Shown here piece after piece: positions 26,637 through 34,787 of a stretch of DNA of 64,000 nt (position 1 is its first letter; each line of letters begins with the position of its first letter). The notes beneath the pieces were generated by a model. It was not told where the DNA came from, searched no databases, and saw only the letters and a program-made list of their open reading frames with translations. The stretch comes from Ectopseudomonas composti (lineage in GTDB: Bacteria; Pseudomonadota; Gammaproteobacteria; Pseudomonadales; Pseudomonadaceae), in NCBI RefSeq assembly GCF_001567565.1, contig NZ_LSSW01000020.1:124001-188000 (forward strand), in the 5' to 3' direction. Both the position numbers and the translations under genes were made by a program.

Positions 26637-28808
26637 ATGCCGCGCCCTCGTCTTCGCCAATCGCTACGCCGCCTCTGGGCACTGGATAAATTCAGCGCCA
26701 GCCTGCGAGTACTCATCGCCCTGACGGGCGCCCTGGCGCTGTGCTGGTGGCAGGGCTGGATGCATGGGCTGATTCCGCTGTTTCTCGGCATCATCGCCTG
26801 CGCCCTGACCGAGACCGACGACAGCTGGCAGGGCCGCCTGGGTACCGTGCTGGTCACCCTGCTGTGCTTCAGCGCGGCGGCCTATGCGGTGGAGTTTCTC
26901 TTCCCCTATCCCTGGCTGTTCGTCATTGCCCTGGCGCTTTCCGCTTTTTCCCTGACCATGCTCGGCTCCCTGGGCGAGCGCTTCGCCACCCTCGGTTCGG
27001 GCACGCTGATCCTCGCCGTGTACAGCATGATCGGCGTCGAACAGCGCGGCGGTGTCGCCGGCCTGTGGCTGGAACCCCTGTTGCTGGTGGCCGGCGCCGC
27101 CTGGTACGGCCTGCTGTCGGTGATCTGGCACGGCCTGTTCGCCCATCAGCCGGTGCAACAGAGCCTGGCCCGGCTGTTTCGCGAGCTGGGCAAGTACCTC
27201 AAGCTCAAGGCGGCCTTGTTCGAGCCCGTGCGCCAACTGGATATCGAGCAACGCCGTCTGGACCTCGCCCAGCAGAACGGGCGGGTGGTCTCCGCGCTGA
27301 ACGCGGCCAAGGAGATCATCCTGCATCGCGTTGGCGGCGGGCGTCCCGGGCCCAAGGTCAATCGCTACCTGAAGCTGTATTTCCTCGCCCAGGACATTCA
27401 CGAGCGCGCCAGCTCGTCGCACTACCCCTACAACGAGCTGGCCGAAGCCTTCTTCCACAGCGACGTACTGTTCCGCTGCCAGCGTCTGCTGCGCCTGCAC
27501 GGCGAAGCCTGCCAGCGCCTGGGCAGCGCCATCGAGCTGCGCCAGCCATTCGAATACCGCGAGCTGTGCAGCCAGGCCCTGGAAGACCTGCATGCCTCGC
27601 TCGACCATCTGCACCTGCAGAGCAATCCGGCCTGGCGCCGTCTGCTGCGCTCGCTCGGCGCGCTGGCTGGCAACCTGGCCAGCCTGGACCTGCTGCTGGG
27701 TAACGCCAGCAACCCCGATGCCCTGGCCGATGAACAGGACAGCAGCCTGCTCGATCGCGAACCGCATTCATTGCGCGAGGTGGTCGACCGTATCGGCCAG
27801 CAGCTGACCCCCACCTCGCTGCTGTTTCGCCATGCCCTGCGCCTGTCCATCGCCCTGGCGGCCGGCTACGGCCTGCTGCACCTGATTCACCCGACCCAGG
27901 GCTACTGGATCCTGCTGACCACCCTGTTCGTCTGCCAACCGAACTACGGCGCCACGCGCCTGAAGCTGGTGCAGCGTATCGCCGGCACCCTGCTCGGTCT
28001 GGGTATCGGCTGGGCGTTGTTCGATCTGTTCCCCGACCCGCGTATCCAGGCCCTGTTCGCCGTGGTCGCCGGGGTCGCCTTCTTCGCCACGCGCAGCACG
28101 CGCTACACCCTGGCCACGGCGGCAATCACCCTGCTGGTGCTGTTCTGCTTCAACCAGATCGGCAACGGTTACGGCCTGTTCCTGCCAAGGCTGATCGACA
28201 CCCTCATCGGCGGTGTGCTGGCCGGGCTGGCGGTATTCCTGATCCTGCCGGACTGGCAGGGCCGGCGCCTGGGCCGCATGCTGGCGAGCACGCTGAGCTG
28301 CAACAGCGCCTACCTGCGCCAGATCATCGCCCAATATGCGCGCGGCAAGCGTGACGACCTCGGCTACCGCCTGGCCCGGCGCAATGCGCACAACGCCGAT
28401 GCGGCGCTGTCCACCACCCTCGGCAACATGCTGATGGAGCCCGGACACTTCCGTAAAGACGCCGACCTCGGTTTCCGCTTCCTGGTGCTTTCGCACACCC
28501 TGCTCAGCTACCTCTCCGGACTGGGCGCTCACCGTGGCGAACAACTGCCGCAGGCCGCTCAGGCGCACCTGCTGGAACAGGCCGAGGCACTGGCCAGAAG
28601 CCTCGACGAAATCGCCACCGGCCTGCGCGGCGAACAACCGCTGGCCATTCACAGCGACGAGGAAGAAGCACTGGCGCAGAGCCTGGAACTGATCGCCGAC
28701 GACGTCGACGAGCGCCAGCGGCTGGTGCAGACGCAGTTGGCGTTGATCTGTCGCCAGCTCGCGCCATTGCGCACACTGGCCGTACACCTGCAGAAAGATC
28801 GCCACTAG
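26637..28808 (+). CDS. FUSC-family (YccS/YhfK-like) inner-membrane protein
   Basis: Encodes 723 residues, the usual length of the YccS family. There are two membrane blocks of about six helices each: residues ~20-175 (ALTGALALCWWQGWMHGLIP) and ~385-535 (FRHALRLSIALAAGYGLLHL and GVAFFATRSTRYTLATAAIT). A cytoplasmic helical region follows each block. The motif TQGYWILLTTLFVCQPNYGAT before the second block is the FUSC signature. Relatives include aromatic-acid efflux subunits such as AaeB; whether this one exports anything is not known. It is followed after a short gap by the cyclase gene. Confidence 0.9.
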   Translation: MPRPRLRQSLRRLWALDKFSASLRVLIALTGALALCWWQGWMHGLIPLFLGIIACALTETDDSWQGRLGTVLVTLLCFSAAAYAVEFLFPYPWLFVIALALSAFSLTMLGSLGERFATLGSGTLILAVYSMIGVEQRGGVAGLWLEPLLLVAGAAWYGLLSVIWHGLFAHQPVQQSLARLFRELGKYLKLKAALFEPVRQLDIEQRRLDLAQQNGRVVSALNAAKEIILHRVGGGRPGPKVNRYLKLYFLAQDIHERASSSHYPYNELAEAFFHSDVLFRCQRLLRLHGEACQRLGSAIELRQPFEYRELCSQALEDLHASLDHLHLQSNPAWRRLLRSLGALAGNLASLDLLLGNASNPDALADEQDSSLLDREPHSLREVVDRIGQQLTPTSLLFRHALRLSIALAAGYGLLHLIHPTQGYWILLTTLFVCQPNYGATRLKLVQRIAGTLLGLGIGWALFDLFPDPRIQALFAVVAGVAFFATRSTRYTLATAAITLLVLFCFNQIGNGYGLFLPRLIDTLIGGVLAGLAVFLILPDWQGRRLGRMLASTLSCNSAYLRQIIAQYARGKRDDLGYRLARRNAHNADAALSTTLGNMLMEPGHFRKDADLGFRFLVLSHTLLSYLSGLGAHRGEQLPQAAQAHLLEQAEALARSLDEIATGLRGEQPLAIHSDEEEALAQSLELIADDVDERQRLVQTQLALICRQLAPLRTLAVHLQKDRH

Positions 28809-28865
28809 CAGGCTAACGGGGCTTTCTGCCACTATCTGGCGATGCCTATTCACCAGGCCTTGCCC

Positions 28866-30671
28866 ATGCCAGCCAACCGACACACCGCCCTCGCCTACCT
28901 GGCCGCATTGCCGGGCTTGCTGCTGGTGTGCTGCCTGCTGCTGACCGGCCAATCGGCACTCGCCAATACCCAGCTGGACGACAACAGCAGGCCGCAGGAC
29001 CTCTATGGTCTGGTCGATTTCCTCGCCGACCCGCAAGGCACCCTGACCCTGGATGATGTCCGCGCCGGCGACGCCCCGTTTCACGCCTCGCTGACGCGCC
29101 GCGACCTCAGCTTCGGCTACGTGCCGGGCGCGATCTGGCTGCGTCTGCCGCTGCAGTCGGATGCCCAGGAAAAACGCGTCTGGCGCCTGGAGCTGAACTA
29201 CGCCTCGCTCGACGAAGTGCGCCTCTACGACATCGGCGCCGATGGCGTGCGCGAGTCACGCAGCGGCGACACCGTGCCCTACGCCGAACGCAGCGTCGGC
29301 CATCGCAACCCGGTATTCGAAATCACCCTGCAACCTGGCGAGCAGCGCACGCTGTACCTGCGCGTCGACTCACGCGGCAGCATGACCCTCAGCGGTGCGC
29401 TGATGCCTTCACGCGATTTCGAGCAGCACAGCCAGAACGGCTATCTGGTGCACGCCCTCTACTTCGGCGTACTGGTCGCCCTCGGTCTGTACAACCTGCT
29501 GCTGTTCCTCGCCCTGCGCGAACGCCCCTTCCTCAACTATGTGCTGTTCATGTTTGCCTTCGCCCTCAGCGTGCTGTCGCTCAACGGTTTTGGCGCGCAG
29601 TACCTGTGGTCCGAGGCCGCGCCCTGGAGCAACCGCATGCTGCCAGTCAGCCTGACCTCGGCGGCGCTGCTCTCGGTGGTGTTCGCCCGCAGCTTCCTCG
29701 ATACCCGACAATGGCTGCCGCGCTGGGACAAAGGCCTGCTGATGCTGTGCATCGCGATCGCTGCGGCCTTGCTGGGCACCGTACTGCTGCCGGTACAGCG
29801 CGCACTGCAGCTGATGTCGCTGACCGGCCTGATCGCCACCCTGACCCTGCTGCTCACCAGCTTCGTCTGCGTCGGCTACCGGGTGCCCGGCGCGCGCCTG
29901 TTCGCCCTGGCCTGGCTGATGCTGCTGACCGGCGCGGTGCTGCTGGCGCTGCGCAACTTCGCCCTGATTCCGTCGAACTTCCTCACCCTGTACGCCATGC
30001 AGATCGGCTCGGCGCTGGAGATGATCCTGCTGTCCTTCGCCCTGGCGGCTCGCTTCAACGAACTCAAGCGCCAGCGCGAAGCGGCGCTGCAACTCAATGA
30101 ACAGGTCCTTGCCAAGCGCGTCACCGAGCGCACCCTGGCACTGGAGCAGGCCAACCAGCGCCTCAGTGAACTGGCGCTACAGGACCCGCTGACCGGCCTG
30201 GCCAATCGCACCGCCCTGCAACAGCATCTGGATCAGGCTCTGGCGCGTAGCCAACGACGCAACGAGCTGATCGCGGTGATGCTGATCGACCTGGACGGCT
30301 TCAAGCCGATCAACGACCAGCACGGCCACGGCTTTGGCGACCAGGTACTGGCGGAAATCGCCCGACGCCTGCGCCAGTACATCCGTGATGCCGACCTGCC
30401 GGCGCGCCTCGGCGGCGACGAATTCGTGGTGATCTGCGAGAACGTGCAATCGGCCGAAGACGCCCAGGACCTGGCCAAGCGCCTGCTGGAAGGGCTGGAC
30501 ACGCCGATCTATCTGGAAGATCGTGCCGTGCGAGTCGGCGCCAGCATCGGTATCGCCCTGAGTCGCGGCACCGATGACGCCACCACGCTGATTCGCCTGG
30601 CCGACGTGGCCATGTACCGGGCCAAGGCCGAAGGTCGCAACCGCGTGCAGTTGGCGCCCCATTCTCTTTGA
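28866..30671 (+). CDS. Membrane diguanylate cyclase with 7TMR-DISM sensor
   Basis: Encodes about 601 residues from 28866; the in-frame ATG at 28842 would add eight, and neither has a strong ribosome site. A signal peptide (ALAYLAALPGLLLVCCLLLT) leads to a periplasmic 7TMR-DISMED2 domain (about 40-165, with FGYVPGAIWLRLPL), then seven membrane helices (about 180-385), a coiled coil (NELKRQREAALQLNEQVLAK), and a GGDEF domain. The active site is ARLGGDEFVVICENV, and RDAD ends five residues before it, a canonical RxxD inhibitory site. DPLTGLANRTAL opens the domain. The external ligand of the DISM domain is not known; related domains may bind carbohydrates. Confidence 0.92.
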   Translation: MPANRHTALAYLAALPGLLLVCCLLLTGQSALANTQLDDNSRPQDLYGLVDFLADPQGTLTLDDVRAGDAPFHASLTRRDLSFGYVPGAIWLRLPLQSDAQEKRVWRLELNYASLDEVRLYDIGADGVRESRSGDTVPYAERSVGHRNPVFEITLQPGEQRTLYLRVDSRGSMTLSGALMPSRDFEQHSQNGYLVHALYFGVLVALGLYNLLLFLALRERPFLNYVLFMFAFALSVLSLNGFGAQYLWSEAAPWSNRMLPVSLTSAALLSVVFARSFLDTRQWLPRWDKGLLMLCIAIAAALLGTVLLPVQRALQLMSLTGLIATLTLLLTSFVCVGYRVPGARLFALAWLMLLTGAVLLALRNFALIPSNFLTLYAMQIGSALEMILLSFALAARFNELKRQREAALQLNEQVLAKRVTERTLALEQANQRLSELALQDPLTGLANRTALQQHLDQALARSQRRNELIAVMLIDLDGFKPINDQHGHGFGDQVLAEIARRLRQYIRDADLPARLGGDEFVVICENVQSAEDAQDLAKRLLEGLDTPIYLEDRAVRVGASIGIALSRGTDDATTLIRLADVAMYRAKAEGRNRVQLAPHSL

Positions 30672-30715
30672 AGAGGGCCACGGCCTCTCTCTCACCTCGA
30701 ACCCGATAGCGCACC

Positions 30716-31198
30716 ATGGACAAGAATCTGCTGCTGCAAGACGTGCTCGCCCATCTGCAGGCCGACCTCGAACAGGCCACTCTCGCCGCCCTCAGCGCAC
30801 ACGAAACGGCCACCCACGAAGAGAACGTCGCCGAGAACAAGTACGACACCCTGGGGCTGGAGGCCGCCTATCTGGCCAGCGGCCAGGCGCGCCGCGTCGA
30901 GGAGCTGCGTCAAACCCTGATCACCTGGCGCCAGTTGCGTCCACGGCCGTTCGACGAGGCCCAGGGCATCGAACTGGGTGCACTGGTTCAGGTGATCGAT
31001 GCACAGGACCAGTCGCGCTGGCTGTTCCTCGGCCCGCAGGGCGCGAGCATGAAGTTGCAGCAGGCGGAGCAAACGATTCAGGTGCTCGGCAGCGCCGCGC
31101 CCCTGGGCCGCGCCTTGCTAGGCAAGGGCCCGGGCGATGAAATCAGCCTGCCGATGGCCAGTGGCGCGCAGTCGTTCGAGGTACTCAGCGTCGAGTGA
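30716..31198 (+). CDS. GreA/GreB-family elongation-factor-like protein
   Basis: Encodes 160 residues: an N-terminal helical part (MDKNLLLQDVLAHLQADLEQ to about residue 75) and a C-terminal GreA/GreB FKBP-like domain (GALVQVIDAQDQSRWLFLGP, and LGRALLGKGPGDEISL), ending in SFEVLSVE. The GKGPGDE element is the usual GreA_GreB landmark. The N-terminal part has ENVAENKYDTLGLEAAYLAS, which is unlike the standard GreA coiled coil, so transcript-cleavage activity is doubtful. It may act on RNA polymerase through the secondary channel or be a distinct member (compare Rnk). It lies 45 bases after the cyclase gene. Confidence 0.8.
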   Translation: MDKNLLLQDVLAHLQADLEQATLAALSAHETATHEENVAENKYDTLGLEAAYLASGQARRVEELRQTLITWRQLRPRPFDEAQGIELGALVQVIDAQDQSRWLFLGPQGASMKLQQAEQTIQVLGSAAPLGRALLGKGPGDEISLPMASGAQSFEVLSVE

Positions 31199-31258
31199 GC
31201 GGGAACTATCCGGGCTATGGTTGGTAAACATCTATACACCCCAAGCCGGGAGCGCCCC

Positions 31259-31492
31259 ATGGAATCGCCCGTTCACGACCTGCCCGCACTGTTCAAGCAA
31301 CTCGGCCTGGCCGATGACCACGCCAGCATCGAAACCTTCATCAAGCGCCACTCGCCGCTGGCCGATGATCGCAAGCTGGCCGACGCCGCCTTCTGGAGCC
31401 CGGCACAGGCCGCCTTCCTGCGCGAGGAAATTCTCGAGGATGCCGACTGGGCGGAAGTGGTCGACCAGCTCAACGTGCGCCTGCGCGGCTAG
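31259..31492 (+). CDS. DUF2789 family protein
   Basis: Encodes 77 residues from the ATG at 31259 (MESPVHDLPALFKQLGLADD). The sequence is acidic and helical, with FIKRHSPLADDRKLADAAFW and AQAAFLREEILEDADWAEVV, and matches the small DUF2789 family common in Pseudomonas. The function is unknown. An upstream in-frame ATG at 31217 is not conserved in composition. It follows the GreA/GreB-like gene by 60 bases and may be co-transcribed. Confidence 0.8.
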   Translation: MESPVHDLPALFKQLGLADDHASIETFIKRHSPLADDRKLADAAFWSPAQAAFLREEILEDADWAEVVDQLNVRLRG

Positions 31493-31534
31493 GACGTCCC
31501 AGGCCTCGCAGAGGCCAGGCCGCACACCCGCGAT

Positions 31535-32029
31535 TCAGCCTGAGCCGGTCATCTCGCGCCAGGTCAGGTACATGCGCAGATCGAATTCGATCTGCGCATA
31601 GCCCGGCAGCATGTGGTCGCACAGCTTGTAGAACGCCTTGTTGTGGTCGCTCTCTTTCAGGTGAGCCAGCTCGTGCACCACGATCATCTGCAGAAAGGCC
31701 GGCGCCGCATCGCGAAACAGCGAGGCGACGCGAATCTCCTTCTTCGCCTTGAGCTTGCCGCCCTGCACCCGCGAGATCGCCGTGTGCAGCCCCAGTGCGC
31801 GGTGCGTGAGGTCGAGGCGATTGTCGTAGAGCACCTTGTCGATGGCCGGCGCGTTCTTCAGGTGCTCCTGCTTGAGCGCCATCACGTAGCCGTAAAGCGC
31901 CTTGTCGCTCTGCACCTCATGCCGGCCCGGATAGCGCTGCGCCAGGTAGTCGCCCAGCCGATCATCGGCGATCAGCTGACGAACCTGCTGCTGCAAGGCC
32001 ACCGGATAACCCTGTAGATACTTCAACAC
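31535..32029 (-). CDS. YgjP-type M48-like metallopeptidase (UTP pyrophosphatase family)
   Basis: Encodes 164 residues. The zinc site HELAHL is at 119-124 (MIVVHELAHLKESDHNKAFY), and H129 in DHNKAF is the likely third ligand, the pattern of the YgjP/WLM-like DUF45 family. Residues such as RHEVQSDKALYGYVMALKQE fit the shorter Pseudomonas branch. E. coli YgjP has been reported to hydrolyse UTP, so peptidase activity is not certain. Convergent with the DUF2789 gene; 45 bases separate it from the sugar dehydrogenase gene upstream. Confidence 0.82.
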   Translation of the reverse strand: MLKYLQGYPVALQQQVRQLIADDRLGDYLAQRYPGRHEVQSDKALYGYVMALKQEHLKNAPAIDKVLYDNRLDLTHRALGLHTAISRVQGGKLKAKKEIRVASLFRDAAPAFLQMIVVHELAHLKESDHNKAFYKLCDHMLPGYAQIEFDLRMYLTWREMTGSG

Positions 32030-32074
32030 TAAGATCCCGTCTTCATCAGGACCGCCAGTGTAACGGATGCCAGG

Positions 32075-33175
32075 CTATTCGCTGGGCACCACGCGTAACA
32101 GGCGCCCCTGCGGGTTATCGGTGAGCAGATAGAGCGCGCCGTCGGGCCCACTGCGCACATCGCGAATCCGCTCGCCCACCTCTTCGAAGAGAATTTCCTC
32201 CCCCGCCAGCATGCCGTCACGCACACGGATGCGTCGCACGCTGCGCTCGGCCAGGGTGGCCGCGAACAGGTCGCCCTGCCAGTCAGGGAAGCGCTCGCCG
32301 CGATACAGCGTCAGGCTCGCCGGCGCCACCGACGGCGTCCAGTGCAGCAGCGGCGCGGTCAGCCCCGGCAGCTCGGTGTAGGGGCTGATACGCGCGCCGG
32401 TGTAGTCGATGCCGAAGGTTGCCAGCGGCCAGCCGTAGTTGTTGCCGGCCTCGATCAGGTTGAGTTCGTCCCCGCCGCGCGGCCCGTGCTCGTGGCTGTA
32501 CAGGCGCTCGTGCTCGGCATCGAAGAAGATGCCCTGCACGTTGCGATGGCCGAGGCTGTAGATCTCCGGCGCAGCGCCTTGCTGGCCGACCAGCGGGTTG
32601 TCCTGCGGCACGCTGCCATCACGGTTGAGGCGCACGATCTTGCCCAGGTGGTTGGCGGGGTTCTGCGCCTGCTCACGCCAATCGAAACCGTCGCCCAGGG
32701 TCAGCACCAGGGTCTTGTCGGCGAGAAAGGCGATACGTCCACCGTAATGCGCGGCCCCGGCCTTGAGCGGCTGGGCGGTGAACAACACCTCGAAGTCACG
32801 CAGCTCGTCATCCACCAGGCGTGCCCGGGCCAGACGGGTGTTGTTGGCCTCCGGCGAGCCGTGCGCATAGGTCAGATACAGCCAGCGGTTTTCACTGTAG
32901 TCCGGGTCCAGGGCCACCTCCATCAGCCCGGCCTGGGCAGCGATGAACGCTTCGGGCAGGCCCGCCACCGGTTCGGGGTCGACACGGCCATCGGCTTCGA
33001 CGATACGCAAACGCCCGACACGCTCGGTGACCAGCATGCGCCCGTCGGGCAGGAAGGCCAGCGCCCAGGGATTCTCCAGCCCCTCGCTGAGGGTTTCGAC
33101 ACGGTAGTCCAGGGCCAGTAGCGGCGTGCTGACCAACAGGGCGCCGAGCAGCAGCGCGCGAGAGCATCTCAACAT
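32075..33175 (-). CDS. yliI: PQQ-dependent aldose sugar dehydrogenase (YliI-like)
   Basis: Encodes 366 residues from 33175 (MLRCSRALLLGALLVSTPLL), which gives a signal peptide; the in-frame ATG at 33274 is too far upstream. It is a six-bladed beta-propeller of the soluble glucose dehydrogenase/YliI family: GLENPWALAFLPDGRMLVTE, SLGHRNVQGIFFDAEHERLY, SHEHGPRGGDELNLIEAGNN, and the late VRSGPDGALYLLTDNPQGRL. Conserved H and R residues in these motifs contact pyrroloquinoline quinone. It oxidises aldoses in the periplasm. A small membrane-protein gene lies 13 bases upstream on the same strand. Confidence 0.92.
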   Translation of the reverse strand: MLRCSRALLLGALLVSTPLLALDYRVETLSEGLENPWALAFLPDGRMLVTERVGRLRIVEADGRVDPEPVAGLPEAFIAAQAGLMEVALDPDYSENRWLYLTYAHGSPEANNTRLARARLVDDELRDFEVLFTAQPLKAGAAHYGGRIAFLADKTLVLTLGDGFDWREQAQNPANHLGKIVRLNRDGSVPQDNPLVGQQGAAPEIYSLGHRNVQGIFFDAEHERLYSHEHGPRGGDELNLIEAGNNYGWPLATFGIDYTGARISPYTELPGLTAPLLHWTPSVAPASLTLYRGERFPDWQGDLFAATLAERSVRRIRVRDGMLAGEEILFEEVGERIRDVRSGPDGALYLLTDNPQGRLLRVVPSE

Positions 33176-33188
33176 GGATAGCGCCTTG

Positions 33189-33665
33189 TCACAGGGAGTC
33201 GGAAGAAGTCGGCTGCACCCGGTAGCGCACTCGTCGGCCGAGCAGGCCGAACAACAGCGCACCAACGCTGCCACAGGCCATCAGCCCGAGCGTGCCGAAA
33301 GGGTCGCGGTCGGCAGCGATCAGGGTCGGCATCGGCGCCAACGCATTGGCCAGGGCCAGTGCCGTCCAGATGGCTGCAGCGCCGGCCAGCACGAATATCA
33401 GCCACCGCAGCGGCGGCATGCGCCGCGCCAGCCAGTTAGCCAGCGGCAGGGCGATGAGAAACCCCAAGGCACTGAGCAGAGCGAAGGTCGGGGCGAAGCC
33501 AAGTAGATCGAGACAGGTGGTGCCGACGCGCACATCCAGCGGCATCGGCGCGCCGAGCGCCTGCAGCGCGGCGAGGTTGGTCTGGGTCTGGAAGATCGAG
33601 GCAAGCAGCGAGGCCAGCAACACGGCAAGAAGGAAAGCGAGCAACAGACGTGGCTTGCTGGACAT
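33189..33665 (-). CDS. Four-helix membrane protein of unknown function
   Basis: Encodes 158 residues from 33665 (MSSKPRLLLAFLLAVLLASL). Four hydrophobic segments are apparent: about 7-27, 55-78, 83-108 and 124-145, with short loops. I do not recognise a family. It is only 13 bases upstream of the aldose dehydrogenase gene, so the two form one transcription unit. A possible electron-transfer or assembly role is guesswork; no cysteine, histidine pair or haem motif supports it. Confidence 0.6.
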   Translation of the reverse strand: MSSKPRLLLAFLLAVLLASLLASIFQTQTNLAALQALGAPMPLDVRVGTTCLDLLGFAPTFALLSALGFLIALPLANWLARRMPPLRWLIFVLAGAAAIWTALALANALAPMPTLIAADRDPFGTLGLMACGSVGALLFGLLGRRVRYRVQPTSSDSL

Positions 33666-34024
33666 GGGGGGCAGTTCCCGGAACGACAGTGCACGAATTA
33701 TGGCGCACCCCACCGGCCGTTATGCCCCAGGTGTTTTACAGGGTTTTACCTGTGACGGACGGCGCACCAGCCGCGCCAGCCAGGACTGCGCAGTGGAGCG
33801 AAAACGCCAATGACAATGACTTTATATTGGCGCCAATAAGGCGACGGACGGTTATCAGGCTTTCACCCAGACTGCCGCTATAGAGCGCGCCACGAGCACA
33901 CCCACCGCTCGTGACAGCCACCTTCTCGCTCGCGCGTCACTGGCCGGAACGCCAAGTAAGCCGTTACTGACTCCTGGATGAGATGCGCCCCGACAGAAGT
34001 TTCCGTCTTTCAGGAGCTTTGAAC
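33666..34024. other. Divergent intergenic region before the alginate lyase gene (359 bp)
   Basis: No gene is seen. It contains a 14-base perfect palindrome TATTGGCGCCAATA at 33825-33838, about 190 bases before the lyase start. A looser repeat CAGGT...ACCTG surrounds two GTTTTAC copies near 33730-33755. Promoters for the two divergent genes must lie here. Confidence 0.45.
33825..33838. promoter_or_regulatory. 14-bp palindrome, candidate operator
   Basis: TATTGGCGCCAATA is perfectly self-complementary and lies in an A/T-rich patch in a divergent promoter region. The regulator is unknown. Confidence 0.35.
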
Positions 34025-34708
34025 ATGATCGAACTCGCCATGTGGAACCTCAGCATCCCGGTCGGCGTCCCCGCGACCACCATCGAAACCCGAGTTCTGG
34101 CTGGTGGCTATCAGGACCACTACTTCCAGTCCAAGGATGGCGCCATCTTCTTCTGGGCGCCGGTCAATGGCACCACCACCGAGAGCGCCAAGTACCCACG
34201 TTGCGAGCTGCGTGAGACCTATTCCGATGGTCGCCTGCGTAACTGGACCTATCCGGGCGCCGATCATTTCCTGCGCGCCGCCCTCAGCGTCAACCAGGTG
34301 CCCTCGACCGGCAAGATCGTCATTGGCCAGATCCACGCCTACCAGAGCTCGATGCCGCTACTCAAGCTGGAGTACCAGTACAAGACCAAGACTGCCAGCG
34401 GCAACATCGTCGCCAAGGTGCGCATGACACCGACCGCCGCGATTCAGACGATCACCGTAGTCAGCGGCATCGTGCTCGGTCAGGCGTTCAGCTATGCGAT
34501 CAACCTCAAGCCCGACGGCACCCTGGTGATCGACCTCGACAGGACCCGCTGGAGCACCCGCCTGGATTCCTCCTGGGCGGCAAAGCCGCTGTACTTCAAG
34601 GCCGGCGTCTACACCCAGGACAACACCGGCTACGAAACCGAAGCCGGCGCCGCCCGTTTCGACCAGTTGAGCATCGAACATCGCGCGCTACTCAGCACAG
34701 CGCCCTGA
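34025..34708 (+). CDS. Polysaccharide lyase family 7 alginate lyase
   Basis: Encodes 227 residues from the ATG at 34025, twelve bases after a GGAGC ribosome site. The three PL7 signature blocks are present: RCELRE (59-64), QIH (102-104) and YFKAGVYTQ (190-198). The catalytic arginine, glutamine, histidine and tyrosine are therefore kept. It should cleave alginate by beta-elimination. No signal peptide is visible: the N-terminus MIELAMWNLSIPVGVPATTI enters the jelly-roll fold directly. P. aeruginosa PA1167 is a similar short PL7 enzyme. No alginate biosynthesis gene is in the window. Confidence 0.92.
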   Translation: MIELAMWNLSIPVGVPATTIETRVLAGGYQDHYFQSKDGAIFFWAPVNGTTTESAKYPRCELRETYSDGRLRNWTYPGADHFLRAALSVNQVPSTGKIVIGQIHAYQSSMPLLKLEYQYKTKTASGNIVAKVRMTPTAAIQTITVVSGIVLGQAFSYAINLKPDGTLVIDLDRTRWSTRLDSSWAAKPLYFKAGVYTQDNTGYETEAGAARFDQLSIEHRALLSTAP

Positions 34709-34729
34709 GCCCCGAACGCCAGGCATGAA

Positions 34730-34760
34730 AAAGCCGCGACGCTTGCGCAGTCGCGGCTTT
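34730..34760. terminator. Bidirectional intrinsic terminator
   Basis: AAAGCCGCGAC (34730-34740) and GTCGCGGCTTT (34750-34760), an 11-bp perfect stem with A-run before and T-run after. It serves the alginate lyase gene (+) and fba (-), which converge here. Confidence 0.9.
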
Positions 34761-34787
34761 CGGCTGAGCGCCTGCGCCCGCCGCGGA

